From contig QXCR01000006.1 in assembly GCA_004380135.1 (NCBI GenBank), positions 737,697-801,696 on the forward strand: a stretch of DNA of 64,000 nucleotides, given 5' to 3'. The notes beneath the pieces were generated by a model. It saw nothing but the letters and a program-made list of their open reading frames with translations. It did no database searches and was not told the origin of the DNA. The first letter of the stretch is position 1, and the number at the start of each line of letters is the position of its first letter. This document shows, in pieces, positions 1 through 12,009 of the stretch. The DNA comes from Stemphylium vesicarium. Lineage: Eukaryota > Ascomycota > Dothideomycetes > Pleosporales > Pleosporaceae. The translations under genes and the position numbers were made by a program.

Positions 1-1619
1 TTTCGAGGCTAGCATGGCATTAGTTGGCTGCGCAGAGGTGGAAGATGATGTACGTACTTTTTGAGCAGGATGTTTTCAGGCTTCAGATCGCAGTGTATCA
101 GTTTCGCCTTTCCGAGCAAGGCCAAGCCATTGATCAGCTGCTGCGCAAAGACGCGCACCAGTGTCGTGGACAGTCCACGGAACTGGTTCTGTTTGATCAA
201 CTCGTAAAGGTTGACGCTCAACAGTTCGAAGACAAGGCACAGATGTTGCCTGTGAATAAAGGTATCCTTCAGTCTCAAGAGATGGTGGTCGTCATTCTTG
301 TCCATCTGCTTGTTTAACTGCTTCTCGTTAGCATCGCCCAATGTGTCCTGTGGAGAGGTACCCACCAAATCAAGCACAGACACCTCCATCATACTCTGGT
401 TAAAGTACGCTGTCCTGTTCTTGATGACCTTGACCGCTACTACCTCCTGCGTCTTCAGATTCTGGCACTTCACGACCTGTCCAAAGGTACCCTGACCCAA
501 CACATCCAGGATCAAGTAGCGATTCTTGTGTCCAGACTCTTCTGATCCCAAGATGTCGTTGACATAGAGGATGTAGTCGCTGTCCTCGTTGTCGTACCCG
601 TCATTCTTAACTCCCTTGCTCGGCTTGGTAAGAACTCGGCGAGGATTGCGCGACGACTGGTAGTTGAATCCGCCGTTGCATAGCTTGTAAGTCATGGGAA
701 GGTGTGCTGTCAGTGCCTGCAGAGGCTATTTGATACTGTCAGTATATCGCGCGACGGGGAACTGGGCCATACATACGCTGATGAAGCCCCCCTCTGGGTT
801 GGCGCGACGGAATGGCGGCTGAGCATTGATCTTGGGCTGCAAATCGGCCGTGTTGACAACCTTGTCGAATTTGGGGACGGGCCCTTGTCCGATCGGCGGC
901 AGCTGTGGGGGATTCGAGTTGGAGGCTGCACGCGGCGACCGTTGGTCCCTGTTGTAGACTGCATTCAGTTGCGCCGTCGCAGATTGCGGGTAGAAGCTCT
1001 CGGGGCTCATGTTGGACTGAATGGGCGGCAGCTGGGGCGCATGTGGTCGGGAGGCTAGAGGAGAAGCTAATCAGTATACGAGCGCAAAGAATCAGGCTTG
1101 GAGAAGCTCGCTCGACATACATGGCGGGGAGTAGTAGCTGTTGGGCGGCGATATGTAGGGGTTGTTGCGCGTCGGGCTCTGGCGGTTGCTCTGCGTCTGC
1201 GCTTGGGCTTGAGGGGTAAAGCTGGTGTAGCTTTGCCCGCCCTGCTGCGGGTTTCCCGAGTAGGGCGACGTGGGCGACAGGTTCATGGGCGAGTATCTCC
1301 GCGCAGCCGCACTTTCCTCTTGCTGGATGAATTGCTGCGAGTGCCGCTGTTGCTGGGTAGGGCGCGCCATGTTCAGCCGAGGCTTGTACGCATCCTCCAT
1401 GGGCACGTCGCCATCGCCGTCGTTGTACTCGGGACCTCGGCCTTGGGTGCCCCCGGGCGATTGCAGCGGTATTGAGTTCTGTCGGGAGGGGGTTGCGTAG
1501 GTGTCCTGCTTCATCTGCGAAGACACGCTGGCGTCCCGGGAGGGGTGCGGAGGCGAGGCCATGGTGTGCGAGTATCGGACACTCGGCGTGTCCGAGTAGG
1601 CCGTCCACTGCGGCTCCAT
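1..1619 (-). CDS. YAK1: Yak1-type DYRK protein kinase, 5' part (3' end beyond window)
   Basis: Dual-specificity DYRK-family kinase; Yak1 orthologues act in glucose/stress signalling and growth arrest (family knowledge). Exons by hand: 1619-1121, 1054-777, 725-58 and 8-1 (runs off the window), with introns 1055-1120, 726-776 and 9-57. The N-terminal 250 or so residues are low-complexity, rich in Gln, Ser and Pro. After a Yak1-like stretch leading into TYKLCNGGFNYQ, the kinase domain starts with the glycine loop LGQGTFGQV, then VAVKVIK with the ATP lysine, the inhibitor-like segment SVNLYELIKQNQFRGLS and the catalytic loop HCDLKPENILLK. The last tiny exon adds the residues NLE, as expected in Yak1. 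Start is the ATG at 1619. Activation loop and C-lobe are outside the window. Confidence 0.88.
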
Positions 1620-2832
1620 GACGGCGGCGTGCTGGGGGTGTGGTTTGGTGTAGGGTGTAGGGTGTAGGGTGCAGGGCGACGGTGTCGCAGAAAGAGACCT
1701 GGTTCAGCCCTCACTGCGAGCGTTGCATGCCGATGTACGCGCTGTCTGTGACGACGGGCCGGGCGGTGCCAGCCAACGGCTGCGGCGTGGTACGGCAGTT
1801 GGGGCTATAGCAGGTCGTGGGCAGAGTCAAGGTGACGGCGCGCCTGTCTGGCCAGGGACTCGAGGTGATAAGTTGGGTCGACGTTGGCTGTTGCGGGGTG
1901 TTACGTGGTCAGCGGCTGTACGCTGTCGCTGCAGAACCCGAGGCGGCCGCAAAGGGGGGAATTGCGCAGATTGGGGCGCAAAAAGGTAATATTCACAGAG
2001 GACGAAAGGATGGTTTCCAGGTCAGCGTAGCGCTGAGGTTGGCGCCATTGCAACATCCATGAATTGGGCTCTTTGCTTGGTCGCGCTAGCGACCAATACG
2101 GCCAGCCTCCTCATGGCCATCATCGTGGGGTGATTGCTGCACCTGCTCCCACTTGCCCGCAATTCTGTCTGTGCATTCTTATGGAATCTCTTTGACGCCC
2201 GACAAAACAAACAGAAGCTTTCGGGTGCTGAAATCACGCTGAACAGCTTCGTCGGCACATGAGCGTGCATGTTTGGGCTTGTCTTCGCTTCGGCGTCTTC
2301 AAACTGGGAAGGAGCGACCTTGACTGCGTCACTGCGGCTGAGTTCAGTACCCACAATGTCTGACCTTCATTACCCATACCCGACACTTCAAACACCCAAA
2401 AATGGCTCACTTGCAAACGATCCAGAATTCAAAAGCAATTCTTCATACTCGTTGCGCTGCAGACAAAATTGCCTTTATACGATGTCATCGTTCTCCCAGG
2501 TGAAGATGTGACCACACAGTCTTCGGAAATGAGGTGGGAGGCCTTGAATTCGACGCGACTAAATGCAATATACAAACAAGGACAAACCGTGAAAAAAGAA
2601 GACGGCAAACGGAAAGAGACACATAGCTTGAAGCTCTTGGGACGCGACATGATACAAGCAAGCATGATGCTCCCACGGCAGAAAGGAGCGCGGACACTTG
2701 CAGAAGTAAAAACATAGCAAACAAAGATACACATTAGAAATTTTGAATTTACACAAGACTCCCATCAGTGCTGGAAGAGCAAATGAACCCCTCCATCATT
2801 TCTGCGCGTCATTACAAAACTATGCCATGCTC
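1620..2832. other. Intergenic: yak1 upstream / sidA downstream
   Basis: About 1.2 kb between the start of the Yak1 gene and the stop of sidA. Short open frames on both strands lack homologous motifs and introns in sensible places. It should carry the Yak1 promoter and the sidA 3' UTR. The only structured element seen is the heptamer minisatellite at 1647-1674. Confidence 0.6.
1647..1674. repeat. Short GGTGTAG minisatellite (four units)
   Basis: Four tandem heptamers, three GGTGTAG and one GGTGCAG, lie 28 bp upstream of the Yak1 start codon, probably in its 5' UTR or core promoter. The unit resembles no known telomere repeat exactly and is far too short to be telomeric. Confidence 0.8.
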
Positions 2833-4540
2833 TTACTCGCGCGCCTCATACCCGCCCAAAACATCACCATTGTCCCACTTGGCAGGCTTCTCAAAGATGC
2901 TTCGGACCATCTCTCCACCTCTTGTCGCAAGCACTGAAAGAAGGGTATCACTCAACTAGTATCGTGTTAGCTACGATCCCTGACAACATCAATGCAGAGT
3001 TAAAAAAAAAACAAAAAAAAACTTACACCGTGCGTAGTCTCACAACATCCTTGCAGCCAGACTCCAGCATCGTCACCAAGGCTCTTCTCTGTGAAGTTGA
3101 CCTTGTAGTCTCTTTGCACCTGCCACTTGGCGCCCTCAAGCTCACCACCAGGCATGAGATGTCTTGCGTCCTTGAGCAGCGTCTCGTGCAGGTCTCTGTG
3201 GTATCCGGTCGCTACAAAGACGACGTCGACGTCTAGTGTCTCTGTTCGCTCCTGACCTCCAGCGCATTCTGAAAAGTATAGCGGACTGGTATCTTGGGCA
3301 TGTAGCCTAACGCCGCCTTGGCATACCGGCGAGTCAGTCACGTCGATAACGCGGCGGTACGGCATAATGCGATGCGGCCAGTGCTCTTCTTCAGCGGGCG
3401 AGTTGCCATGGCGGATGCGCTGCATGTACAGTGTCTCGTAGATGTGTTCGAGGAGGGGGAGTCGCACGACACCGTAGTTCGTGCCCTTGTCTTCGACGAG
3501 CGTCGTCGCGCGGAGCTTCGGGGCGCGGTTGTATGTGCAATCGGTCCGCGAGGGGTTGAAGATCTCGTTGACACTGCATCATGTCAGCATAGCGCGCAAA
3601 TGAGAGTGCAGATGACTTACAAAGGCGAGTCGTCGCTAGGCCGCAGGGCACCCCCCTTGATTAGCAGCCTGGTCCGCGAGTTGGGGTAGTTGGCGTGTAG
3701 GAAGTCGAAGATCTCGGCTGCGCTCTGGCCGTTGCCGACAACCGCTACATTATACGGCGCATCGTGGTCCTTCAGAATCTGCTTGGAAATGTAGGAGAAC
3801 TTTGACGAGTGGACCACCCTAGGATGGTTTGTAGGGAAAGGCGCGGGGATGTTGGGCCTTCCTCCAGCAGCAATCACCACATGCTTCGTCCTGCGCGTTT
3901 CGGTGCGGCCAGTGAGGTGGTTGTGCGACACGACGTTGAATGTGGTGATGTCGCCGTTCGCAGACTTCTCGGGCATGACCTTGACAACTTCCTGGCTGTA
4001 GGCTACGACTTCTTCGAACCAGCTAGCGCACCACTTCATATAGTCCTCGTATTCCACTCGCGCAGGCAAGAACGTGTTCAAGTTGGCAAACTCAACTAGG
4101 CGGTCCTTCTGATGCAAGTAGTTGATGAAAGTAAACTCGCTTCGCGGATTCCGCATGGTCGCCATGTCCTTCATGAAGGTAATCTGCATCTTCGCGCCTG
4201 GCAGCAGCATCCCCGCATGCCACGCAAACTGCGACTGTTTCTCCAGGAAAGCGACCTTTGGTGACCTGCTCTGGAGGCCTTGGACGTCAGCCAGCGAAGG
4301 GTCTGTTCCTTCCAAAGCATCGTGCAGAGCTACACCAATAGCCAGAGATGCAGGACCAAAGCCGACGCATATCAGATCGTGGAGCTCATCTTCTGGGGTG
4401 TATCGGAGTCGCGATCGGTTCTCGAAAGCGGGGAAATGACTCTCTTCGAGGTTCTCAGTCAGGAAGCCATTGAAGGCTTTCTGGACGGCTGGGGCTGGGC
4501 CGTCTGAGGAAGTCGACGACATCTCGGCGTGAGGGCTCAT
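2833..4540 (-). CDS. sidA: L-ornithine N5-monooxygenase (SidA)
   Basis: Catalyses the first committed step of hydroxamate siderophore synthesis: FAD- and NADPH-dependent N5-hydroxylation of L-ornithine in the cytosol. Exons 4540-3621, 3573-3027 and 2955-2833 with introns 3574-3620 and 2956-3026 give 529 residues, normal for the family. Visible motifs are the FAD fold VGFGPASLAIG near residue 60, the substrate-region KMQITFMKD, the NADPH-binding VGNGQSAAE, DDSPFVNE across intron 1, the FATGY-type ATGYH, and the C-terminal THGLSDTLLSVLA joined across intron 2. It lies next to an ABC exporter and a ferrichrome-type NRPS, so it very likely feeds that synthetase. Its upstream region holds three SreA-type GATA motifs, pointing to iron repression. 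Start is the ATG at 4540, with another ATG six codons downstream. Confidence 0.95.
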
Positions 4541-4775
4541 GTTCGGAGCAGTGAAGCGTTTAGCGCGCTATGCGAAGAAGCTGTTGTTGTTAGTTTACCT
4601 GACAATGCTGCAAGAACAAGTTCGTCGCTCCACACTATGGAATGGCAAGACGTACATTGACACTTGTCGCTGTCACTGTCGCAGACGTTGTAAAGATGGA
4701 GTAATACCTCCAAGGCGGTCAACCGCAGGGAATAACACTGTAGCGCTGTATGCGCGAAGCAAGCTGTCAGCGGAT

Positions 4776-4784
4776 TTATCTGAT
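4776..4784 (-). promoter_or_regulatory. SreA/Sre1-type GATA site 1 (sidA promoter)
   Basis: The minus strand reads ATCAGATAA, an exact match to ATCWGATAA, the extended GATA element reported for the fungal iron-responsive repressors SreA/Sre1. It lies 236 bp upstream of the sidA start. Function is inferred from motif and context. Confidence 0.65.
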
Positions 4785-5173
4785 GAACAATGACGTCTAC
4801 ACTCGACACGATGAACGACACAAGTGAGTTTGCGGAAAATAACTTGCCAGCTGAGACAACTAACTAGAGCTATCACGAGAAGTTTCCCAGGTACCGGTCA
4901 ATCAATGCAGCTGCAGTCACTTGGTTTATGGGAAGGAATGACGGCGGCCACTGTTTCTGTACCTGGCCCAAAGCCGTGCCCAAGACCCGGTCTTGCGTAT
5001 AGTCCATCCATGTCGATCAAGGGCCGCTGCAACCCTCGTCAGAGAATGGTCCGATGTCTTTTCGTAATTAGTTGTAGACCCTTACGGCCCGTTCCAACAT
5101 GGTGTCACCATCCGTGGTTCGCTAGCGACGTGATGGCAGCGCGACCCCCATGTCACTGATCTTCCGACGCGCC

Positions 5174-5182
5174 ATCTGATAA
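5174..5182 (+). promoter_or_regulatory. SreA/Sre1-type GATA site 2 (sidA promoter)
   Basis: Reads ATCTGATAA on the plus strand, about 630 bp upstream of sidA. Exact match to the extended iron-GATA consensus. Confidence 0.65.
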
Positions 5183-5358
5183 GATGACGGAGTAAAGCCC
5201 GCGAAAATACGGCTCAAGACGAGCCCCGGACGCGCATGACGCAGGCAAAATTTTCTGTCTCGCCCCGCAACGCTTGACTTGTATTTACCTCAGTCGCTTG
5301 GTAAAGTGCGCGGTCGACGTGGGGTGGTGGGTAACGACCCAGCTTGGCGGCAGCAAAA

Positions 5359-5367
5359 TTATCAGAT
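5359..5367 (-). promoter_or_regulatory. SreA/Sre1-type GATA site 3 (sidA promoter)
   Basis: The minus strand reads ATCTGATAA, about 820 bp upstream of sidA. A one-mismatch copy (ATCTGATTA, 5383-5391) follows 15 bp away. Confidence 0.65.
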
Positions 5368-6084
5368 GAAGATGATCAGTCCATCTGATTAGATGAAGAG
5401 ATTTCCTGCGAGTTCGGAGCGCCCTCGGTTTTACTGGTGCGTGCTCTACACTACTCTGCGACCGCGTGCATGCTTCGGACCTGTTGCTGGGGTCGGTTAG
5501 CGCGCTGCAACCGCTGATCTCTCGTTTACCGGTCCTGTCACCTGGAAGTGGTGACGAACGAGGCGTTCAAAATCTGTGGCACAACGAGACATCCAGGCTG
5601 CCTAGTAAGTACGTGATGCCGGACAAACGGTGATGCAAAAGTAACCAACTGTGACGAGACTATCTATGTAGGCAATGATGACTGTGGATGGGAGGGTGCT
5701 GTACCTGCCCGAATGGAACAAGGCTACTACCAAACGCTCCGGCTTGACCTTCAATTCCCATGCCCGAACAATCCACTTTAAGTGCGTATACAATGACCCA
5801 CCAATGTGCAAGGGCCAAGCTCCAATGCAAAGAAGAGTCTCGGTCAGGATTAGACATGTTCCACATGTCATGTGAAATTTATAGCGGTCAGAAGTTGTAT
5901 CGATTGAGGACTAATGCAAAGATGGCTTATTGGTATCTGATGACGAAAAAGCAAAACAACGCCGTCAATATGCTACATTAACCTAGACCAGAGACCAAAC
6001 AGGTAAAAATATAGTAATACATGTATGTGGTACAGGATGTGCACGGGCTCAATGGACGTGAACTTGATTCATTGGCAAGGCCCT

Positions 6085-9000
6085 TCAGTCCAATTCCTGT
6101 GTCGCTACCATAGCTGCATAAATGCCGCTCATAGCTACGAGCTCGTCGTGTCTGCCCTGCTCCACAACTCGGCCAGTGTCAAAGACGAATATACGATCTG
6201 CATGTTGTACACTGGCCAGCCGGTGAGCGATCATGATCGTCGTGCGACCCTTGGAGGCGGCTGCGATTGCTCTTCGAATCTCTCTTTCGGTATTGGCATC
6301 AAGCTGGGATGTTGCTTCGTCGAGGAGTAAGATCTCGGGATCGCGAATGAGAGCTCTAGCAATAGCGAGGCGTTGACGCTGACCACCCGAAAGCTTCGAA
6401 CCGTGTGCACCAACTTCCGTGTTGTAGCCTTCCGGCAGACTCATGATGAAATCATGAAGCTCGCACTCTTTGGCGACGCGCTCAATGTCTTTGTCGCTGC
6501 TAGTGGTACCTGGGCGTTCACCAAGTCCAATGTTGAACTTGACTGTACCTGGAAAGAGATCTGGTTCTTGTTCCTGCTAGAGGTCAGCTATACAGTTCCA
6601 AAAGGATGTACGAGAATCATTAAAACAAACGACACAATAGTTTTTCGTTAAAGGGTGGATTGAGGGAAATGTTTTGACTTACAACAAGTGCTAGGCGAGC
6701 GCGGTGGTCACAGACGGCTTCCTGGCGTATATCTTGCCCATCGAGAAACACTTGCCCAGAAGTCGGATCAAAGAATCTCTCGATCAAATGGATCGTACTG
6801 GACTTTCCAGCACCCGAACGTCCCACGAAAGCTACGTTCTCGCCCTGTCGAATCTGGAAAGATACATCATTCAGCGCAGGGACGGTCGGACGACTTTCAT
6901 AATGGAGGCTGACGTTACGGAACTCAAGTTCCCCTCGTACGCCAAAAGTGCCATAAGAAACGGTAGATCCAGACAACAAAGGGACACCATTCGATGCGGT
7001 CGCACTAGTCGATGATGTGGGCTTCGTCATGATCGTCGGATTCTCATCGTGTAGAGAGAACACGCTTTGAGCAGCAGCCTTCGCACGCGTCACTTCTGGC
7101 GCAAGGCTAAACAGCTGACCCGCAGATTGTGCAGAGAACAGCAAAGCTGGAAGTACGATGAAAAACTCTCGTTGGGTGTAATTGCCATTGCGTACTTGCT
7201 TAGAGCCCCTAGAAATTCGTCAGCGTTTCCATTGCTTGTTATGCATTTACCCTCGAACGAGCCGCGATGACAACGAGGCTGACATAAACTTACCACCAAT
7301 ATGCCAAGGAATAGACGAAGTAAGTGATCGACAGCGAAAATGCGAGCAAAATATTGCCAAACACACTGAACCTCAGATGCTCCTCGTATGGCCCTCGAAT
7401 TAGTTCTTTATAGGCCTGGAGGAAGTGATCTTCCAACCCGAAAACTGCAACGATCTGCATTGAAGACGTCGCCTCAGATGCTAGCGCCGCTGCGTCGTTG
7501 TACGCGGATTGCTGATGCTCCTCCGCTATAGCGAGAATGCGAAGGCGGAGAAAGCCAGCGATAAGCATGACGGGTACAGCCGCCAGTAGGACTATGGCGA
7601 TCTTCCAGGCTACAATATGAGCCAGAATAATGCCGCCTATCACTGACGTTGCGATTGAGAAAACTGTTCCAAGGATGACACCTGACAATCCGCTGATACT
7701 TCCGCTGTCCGAATTCAGGCGTGACATGAGCGCATGATGAGAATGGCCCGGTTTCGAAAACCATGCGATATCTTGTTGTAGTATCGTGCGGAAGGATAAG
7801 TCTCGGACTCGCAAAGTAAGATTCTCGGAGACGATGCCAAAAGCAGTCTTTCCAAAAGAGTGGGACGCCAAGGCGATGATTGCGAGGACGAAGAAGAGTA
7901 GGCAGTAAAACGAGATTCTACTTGTGAGATCGTCCGCGCCGCTGGTGTCGTTCAAGAGTTCGACCAGGTTTCCGAAGATGAGCGCTTCTCCAATTATCAC
8001 ACCACCACTAAAGATGGACGAGACCAGACCAATGACGATGGCTGGTGCTTCACGGCGACTCAGAGACAGCGACCTTTCTATTAGTTCCGTGGCATTCATC
8101 TTTCGCTGGTCGCTCGATTTCGTTACGTTCTCCGAATTAGATTCTTCGATGCCTGATACAAGTTAGCAGGAGACCCTACGCGGGATGCTGCCAACATGGG
8201 CTGCAACGATGGAAAGTCTCTTGAGCTGTTGGTGACTTACCGTTTGGAACTCGCTCGTTTTCCTTGTACGAACATCTCGCGCTGGAACGGATGGATGATG
8301 CTGCAGATGGTTGTCCCTTCTCGAACTGCTGTGCTCGGATCAGTTCAGCGTATGTGCCATCCTGCTGCTTGATGAGAGATTCGTGTCGCCCATCTTGCTC
8401 AATTGCGCCATCTCGCATTACGATGATACGATCGGCATCTCTTACAGTCGCAAGTCGATGCGCGATGATGATAGTCGTCCGGCCGGTGGCGGCTGAGGAA
8501 CGCTTCAGATTTTCCAACACAATAGCTTCGCTTGTGCCTGTCGACGTCCACTCGTTAGGAACTATTCATACCGAAAGACTGCCAAAGATATGGAATGATG
8601 TATACATACCGTCCATCGCGCTCGTAAATTCATCCAAAAGAAGCAAAGTAGGGTTTCGCACCAACGCCCGAGCAAGCGTGATGCGCTGCTTCTGGCCACC
8701 GGATAGCTGAGACTGTGGGCCGGACCCAATTTTGGTGTGAATGCCATCGGGAAGACGATCCAGAAAGTCGCAATACGCGTCTTCTGCTGCAGCTTTGCAT
8801 CGAGCAAGGATTTCATCCTCAGTAAGAGTCTCAATCTCTCCCTGTGGTAGGCCGTGCTTTATGTTGTCCAGAATAGTCCCGGTAAAGAGCACCGGGTTTT
8901 GTGTGACCAGAGCGATGTGCATGCGCAGGCTGTGAACATTGAACGACCTCAAGTTATCATTGCCAAGGCTGATACTGCCGTATGTGGGGTCATACAACCG

Positions 9001-10536
9001 CAAAAGCAAAGAGGCGATGGTTGACTGAAATGGGTCGAATGGTCAGCATGCGTTCGGAGCATTCTTCTGGGGAAAATTACTTACTTTACCAGACCCTGAT
9101 GGCCCAACAAGGCCCGTGACTTGCCCAGGTTTCAGACGTAGGTCGACACCATCCAAGATCCGTACAGTCGGTCGAGCGGGGTAAACAAAGGAAACTGCAG
9201 AGAGCACTAGGTCTTTCTCAAAATGAAACTTCTCGGCTGGCTTCCCTTTGGCCGAGTAGACATCAATCTCGGACGCCGGATGATCCAATACGTCCAGTAC
9301 CGCAGCTCCAGCAGCAGCGGCCATTGCAAAAGTTTGTATAAAGGGTCCAAACGACCCGACAACGAACGAGGCGTCAAGAATGAGGAAGACGACGGCGTAG
9401 ATGGTTCCAGCTTCAGCGCTGCCGTCCCGCAAATGATCACCGTACCAGAATGCAAGAGCGTTTGTTGCGTAGGCTACGAAATAAACGGAACCAAGCATGA
9501 GTGCACCGGCAAAGCTCTTCTTCACCCCGATCCTTAGCGCAGTGCGAAGATAGTGCACATGTTCCTCGCTGAGTCGTTCGAAAAGACCAAAGGCTTGCAC
9601 AATCTGAACCGCTCGTATCGCACTGTCTGCGACGGAGGCAGCTTTCTCAGTATATGCTGCAGCTTGCTTGGTGAGGTTCGAGACGGTCTTGGTGCCAAAG
9701 TAAACAACACATGCCATGGATGGTATAACAGTGACAAACCTGGTGTTGTTAGTCTAGGTCTTTAAATTCTAGAAAGGTGGCAATTACATTACTCCTGTAA
9801 GCCTTGCGCTGAGCATAAAGCCTACAGTGAATGCTGAGATGAAATAGCTGATAGACGCAATGAATAATCCAACTTTCTCCGATGTCCCAAGCTGTATAGT
9901 CTGAGTCTTCTCGGTGAGAATACTGGACAAGTCCGGTGAAACAGTGTCTATGATACGTCAACATCCACTCAACGTAGGGTATTTCGCAGATATGAACGCA
10001 CCGTAGTAAGTCATATCCATGCCGAGAGCACGATAGAGAAGTCTTTCCCTAGTTTTCCTACTGACACGCTCCCCGGTAACGGCCCAGCACACAGCCCAGC
10101 CCCACGTGACGATGAAATAACCCACTGCTACCGTCATTAGGCGATATAAAAGATGTTTCAGTTCGTCTGCGTTTGGCGGAAAATTGTTGATGATGCGGCC
10201 CAGGATCACGCCTATCAAGGGTAGCGGAAGACCTGCGAGTACCGCGAATATGATGCCCAGCACCAGGATAGCTTTTGATCCCGCATCATCCAACTGTCTA
10301 TACAACGTGAAATAATTAGTGCGGAAAGGGTTCAATCCCAGGATCTGTCGAATGAAGCGTTGACGAAATAGCGTGGCGCTTTCAAAGGCCTGAGGCTGAA
10401 CGGTTGCCAGGGACGGTTCCGCGTGTCTTTCCCATTGCGTACTGTGACGAACAGAGCGTCCCTCGTCAATCTCGCTGTCTTCGGAATCTAGAAGAGGCTG
10501 GCTCTCAGAGCTCTCATCGTCTGTGAAGTCTGGCAT
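6085..10536 (-). CDS. Full-size ABC exporter (TMD-NBD-TMD-NBD), siderophore-locus transporter
   Basis: ABCB/MDR-type membrane exporter of 1,311 residues. Exons: 10536-10002, 9947-9788, 9739-9085, 9024-8610, 8537-8241, 8152-7294, 7208-6683 and 6573-6085 (seven introns of 48-109 bp). After a roughly 100-residue acidic cytosolic N-terminus come the first membrane domain, NBD1 (Walker A GPSGSGKST joined across an intron, signature LSGGQKQR, Walker B LLLLDEFTSAMD), the second membrane domain, and NBD2 (GRSGAGKSS, LSGGQRQR, LLLDEATSQLD). Both ATP sites look intact. It is divergent from the NRPS and shares its promoter with three SreA-type GATA sites, so a role in moving the siderophore, a precursor or a related metabolite is likely. 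The substrate is not shown by sequence. The start ATG at 10536 opens MPDFTDDESSESQPLL. Confidence 0.92.
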
Positions 10537-11004
10537 TGTGGCGCGTGCTTGGCGTTACACAACGCGACGCCTAAGAGTTGAGGTCTGCGCGTGGTCCGGA
10601 AAAGCACCTAGCAGCTAACGGAAAGAGAAGAAAAGTAACGACAGCGCGACTGCTGGCTATGATGGTAAATGACGAACCATGGGAATGAAGTGATGTTGAT
10701 GATTTGGTCGCGCTCGATGTTCGAAAGCAAGGCTAAGCCGGCCAATAGCCGATCTTGGCATGAAAGACCCCTGCCATTAGGTATGCGCATCATGCATAAG
10801 ATGCTTTCCAACTCGGTGGAACACTCAAGCTGATTCTGGGAAGGACGAGGAACTCCCAAGGCGAACATGCATAGGTTCTGTGTGAATTCGTAGTGATGTT
10901 CTCGCACATAGACGAGACCGACAGCGGGTCATGCAGGTGTTGATGCATGCTGCATAGGGCTGGACTAGGACGTCAGATGATGCAAGAGCACAGGGGTAGA
11001 CTTA

Positions 11005-11013
11005 ATCTGATAA
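11005..11013 (+). promoter_or_regulatory. SreA/Sre1-type GATA site 4 (ABC/NRPS promoter)
   Basis: ATCTGATAA on the plus strand, preceded by A, so it also fits the longer (G/A)ATCWGATAA form. It is 470 bp from the ABC start and 1 kb from the NRPS start. Confidence 0.65.
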
Positions 11014-11042
11014 TTTTCTCGGGAGACATGACCAGCTTCGCG

Positions 11043-11051
11043 TTATCAGAT
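11043..11051 (-). promoter_or_regulatory. SreA/Sre1-type GATA site 5 (ABC/NRPS promoter)
   Basis: The minus strand reads ATCTGATAA. With site 4 it forms an inverted pair 29 bp apart, a spacing that could allow paired repressor contacts (inference). Confidence 0.65.
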
Positions 11052-11416
11052 TTTAGCACGGGCTCCCCTATTTTGGCTGGTGGCGGATGATGCCTCTTCC
11101 CACCGTGCCTCCCCACCCACTTGGCTAACGAACGCCATAACACACCGGCGGCACAACGATAAGTCATACGACTCCGAGCGCAAACGGAGCTTGCGCTTGA
11201 CAAACCGCGTGGGGCCTCCTGGCAATGCGGCGCAGACATGGCGACGCGCGGGTGTCCCCCAGGGGAGGGCCAACCGACCACCTGCCGCTTCGCGGGAGGG
11301 TCTTCAGGCTAGCGAAATAAGTGTGGTGGAGCTTCGCTTTTCCGTCTTGATTTGGTCCTGTCTCAAACAATTTTTCGCCCTGGCTCTCCGTCTGCTTTCA
11401 AGGCGGCTACCTCGCA

Positions 11417-11425
11417 TTATCAGAT
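11417..11425 (-). promoter_or_regulatory. SreA/Sre1-type GATA site 6 (ABC/NRPS promoter)
   Basis: The minus strand reads ATCTGATAA, about 585 bp upstream of the NRPS start. Exact match to the extended iron-GATA motif. Confidence 0.65.
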
Positions 11426-12009
11426 CTTACCCGCCGCTTGTCGAATGACACGTCCACTTGCTAGTCGTCCAGGATGTATGACGCTACTTCTAGGCCGCCA
11501 CGGACAACGCGCTCAACATCACGGAGCAGGTCACGACCCGAGGCAATATCGACATAGCTTTTCCATCAAGTCACTTTTGCTCTTCGGCGCGCTAGGTTCG
11601 CTCGTGCAAGTACTGGTGCCTTGAGTTTCCCTTCCTATGTTGCCTGCGGCCCGTTTGCTTACAGCGGAGGACTGCGCACCTTGTCGGTGACCTTCGATGC
11701 ACTACTTGAACATATCCAACAGGTACTAAGACCCGTCATCACGTGCACCAACCTCGTGCATCTTTAGGTACTTCGTTACTCGCAGGTACTTGCGCCCCTC
11801 CGACCAATCACCGTGCTGCAGTTTCTCATCACTGCCATTTGCTCGAGAACATCGCCTCCTGCGACCCTTTGAGACAGCAATTACGGGTTATCCTCTCTTT
11901 ACAGTCTTGCCTGGCCCAATTTACCGTGTACTGGGACGACGTCACTCCTAACTTTTCCGAAGCCATTCGCCTACCTTCAGTACAAGCCATCCACCACGAC
12001 TCCTGCAAG

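Larger units (their letters stand above)
4541..6084. promoter_or_regulatory. sidA promoter region / ABC gene downstream region
   Basis: 1.5 kb without a credible gene. The part proximal to sidA carries three exact matches to ATCWGATAA (4776-4784, 5174-5182, 5359-5367) and a one-base-off copy at 5383-5391. The 5600-6084 part is the 3' flank of the ABC transporter gene; the short frames there show no recognisable protein. Confidence 0.7.
10537..12009. promoter_or_regulatory. Divergent promoter between ABC exporter and siderophore NRPS
   Basis: 1.47 kb between two outward-reading starts. It contains three exact ATCWGATAA motifs (11005-11013, 11043-11051, 11417-11425). The first two are 29 bp apart in opposite orientation. 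No protein-coding model is convincing. The reading frame that feeds the NRPS stays open upstream to 11743, but only from a GTG. Confidence 0.75.

Noticed and set aside
739..1608. 289-codon minus-strand open frame with Pro/Ala-rich product
   Set aside because: It overlaps the Yak1 N-terminal exons in another frame; its low-complexity composition mirrors the Gln/Pro-rich kinase tail.
1647..1674. Telomere-like repeat
   Set aside because: The GGTGTAG units are only four, sit inside a gene promoter and differ from the TTAGGG fungal telomere unit.
11743..12009. In-frame 89-codon N-terminal extension of the NRPS
   Set aside because: It begins with GTG and has no similarity to known synthetase N-termini. 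The ATG at 12010 gives the expected SidC-like start.
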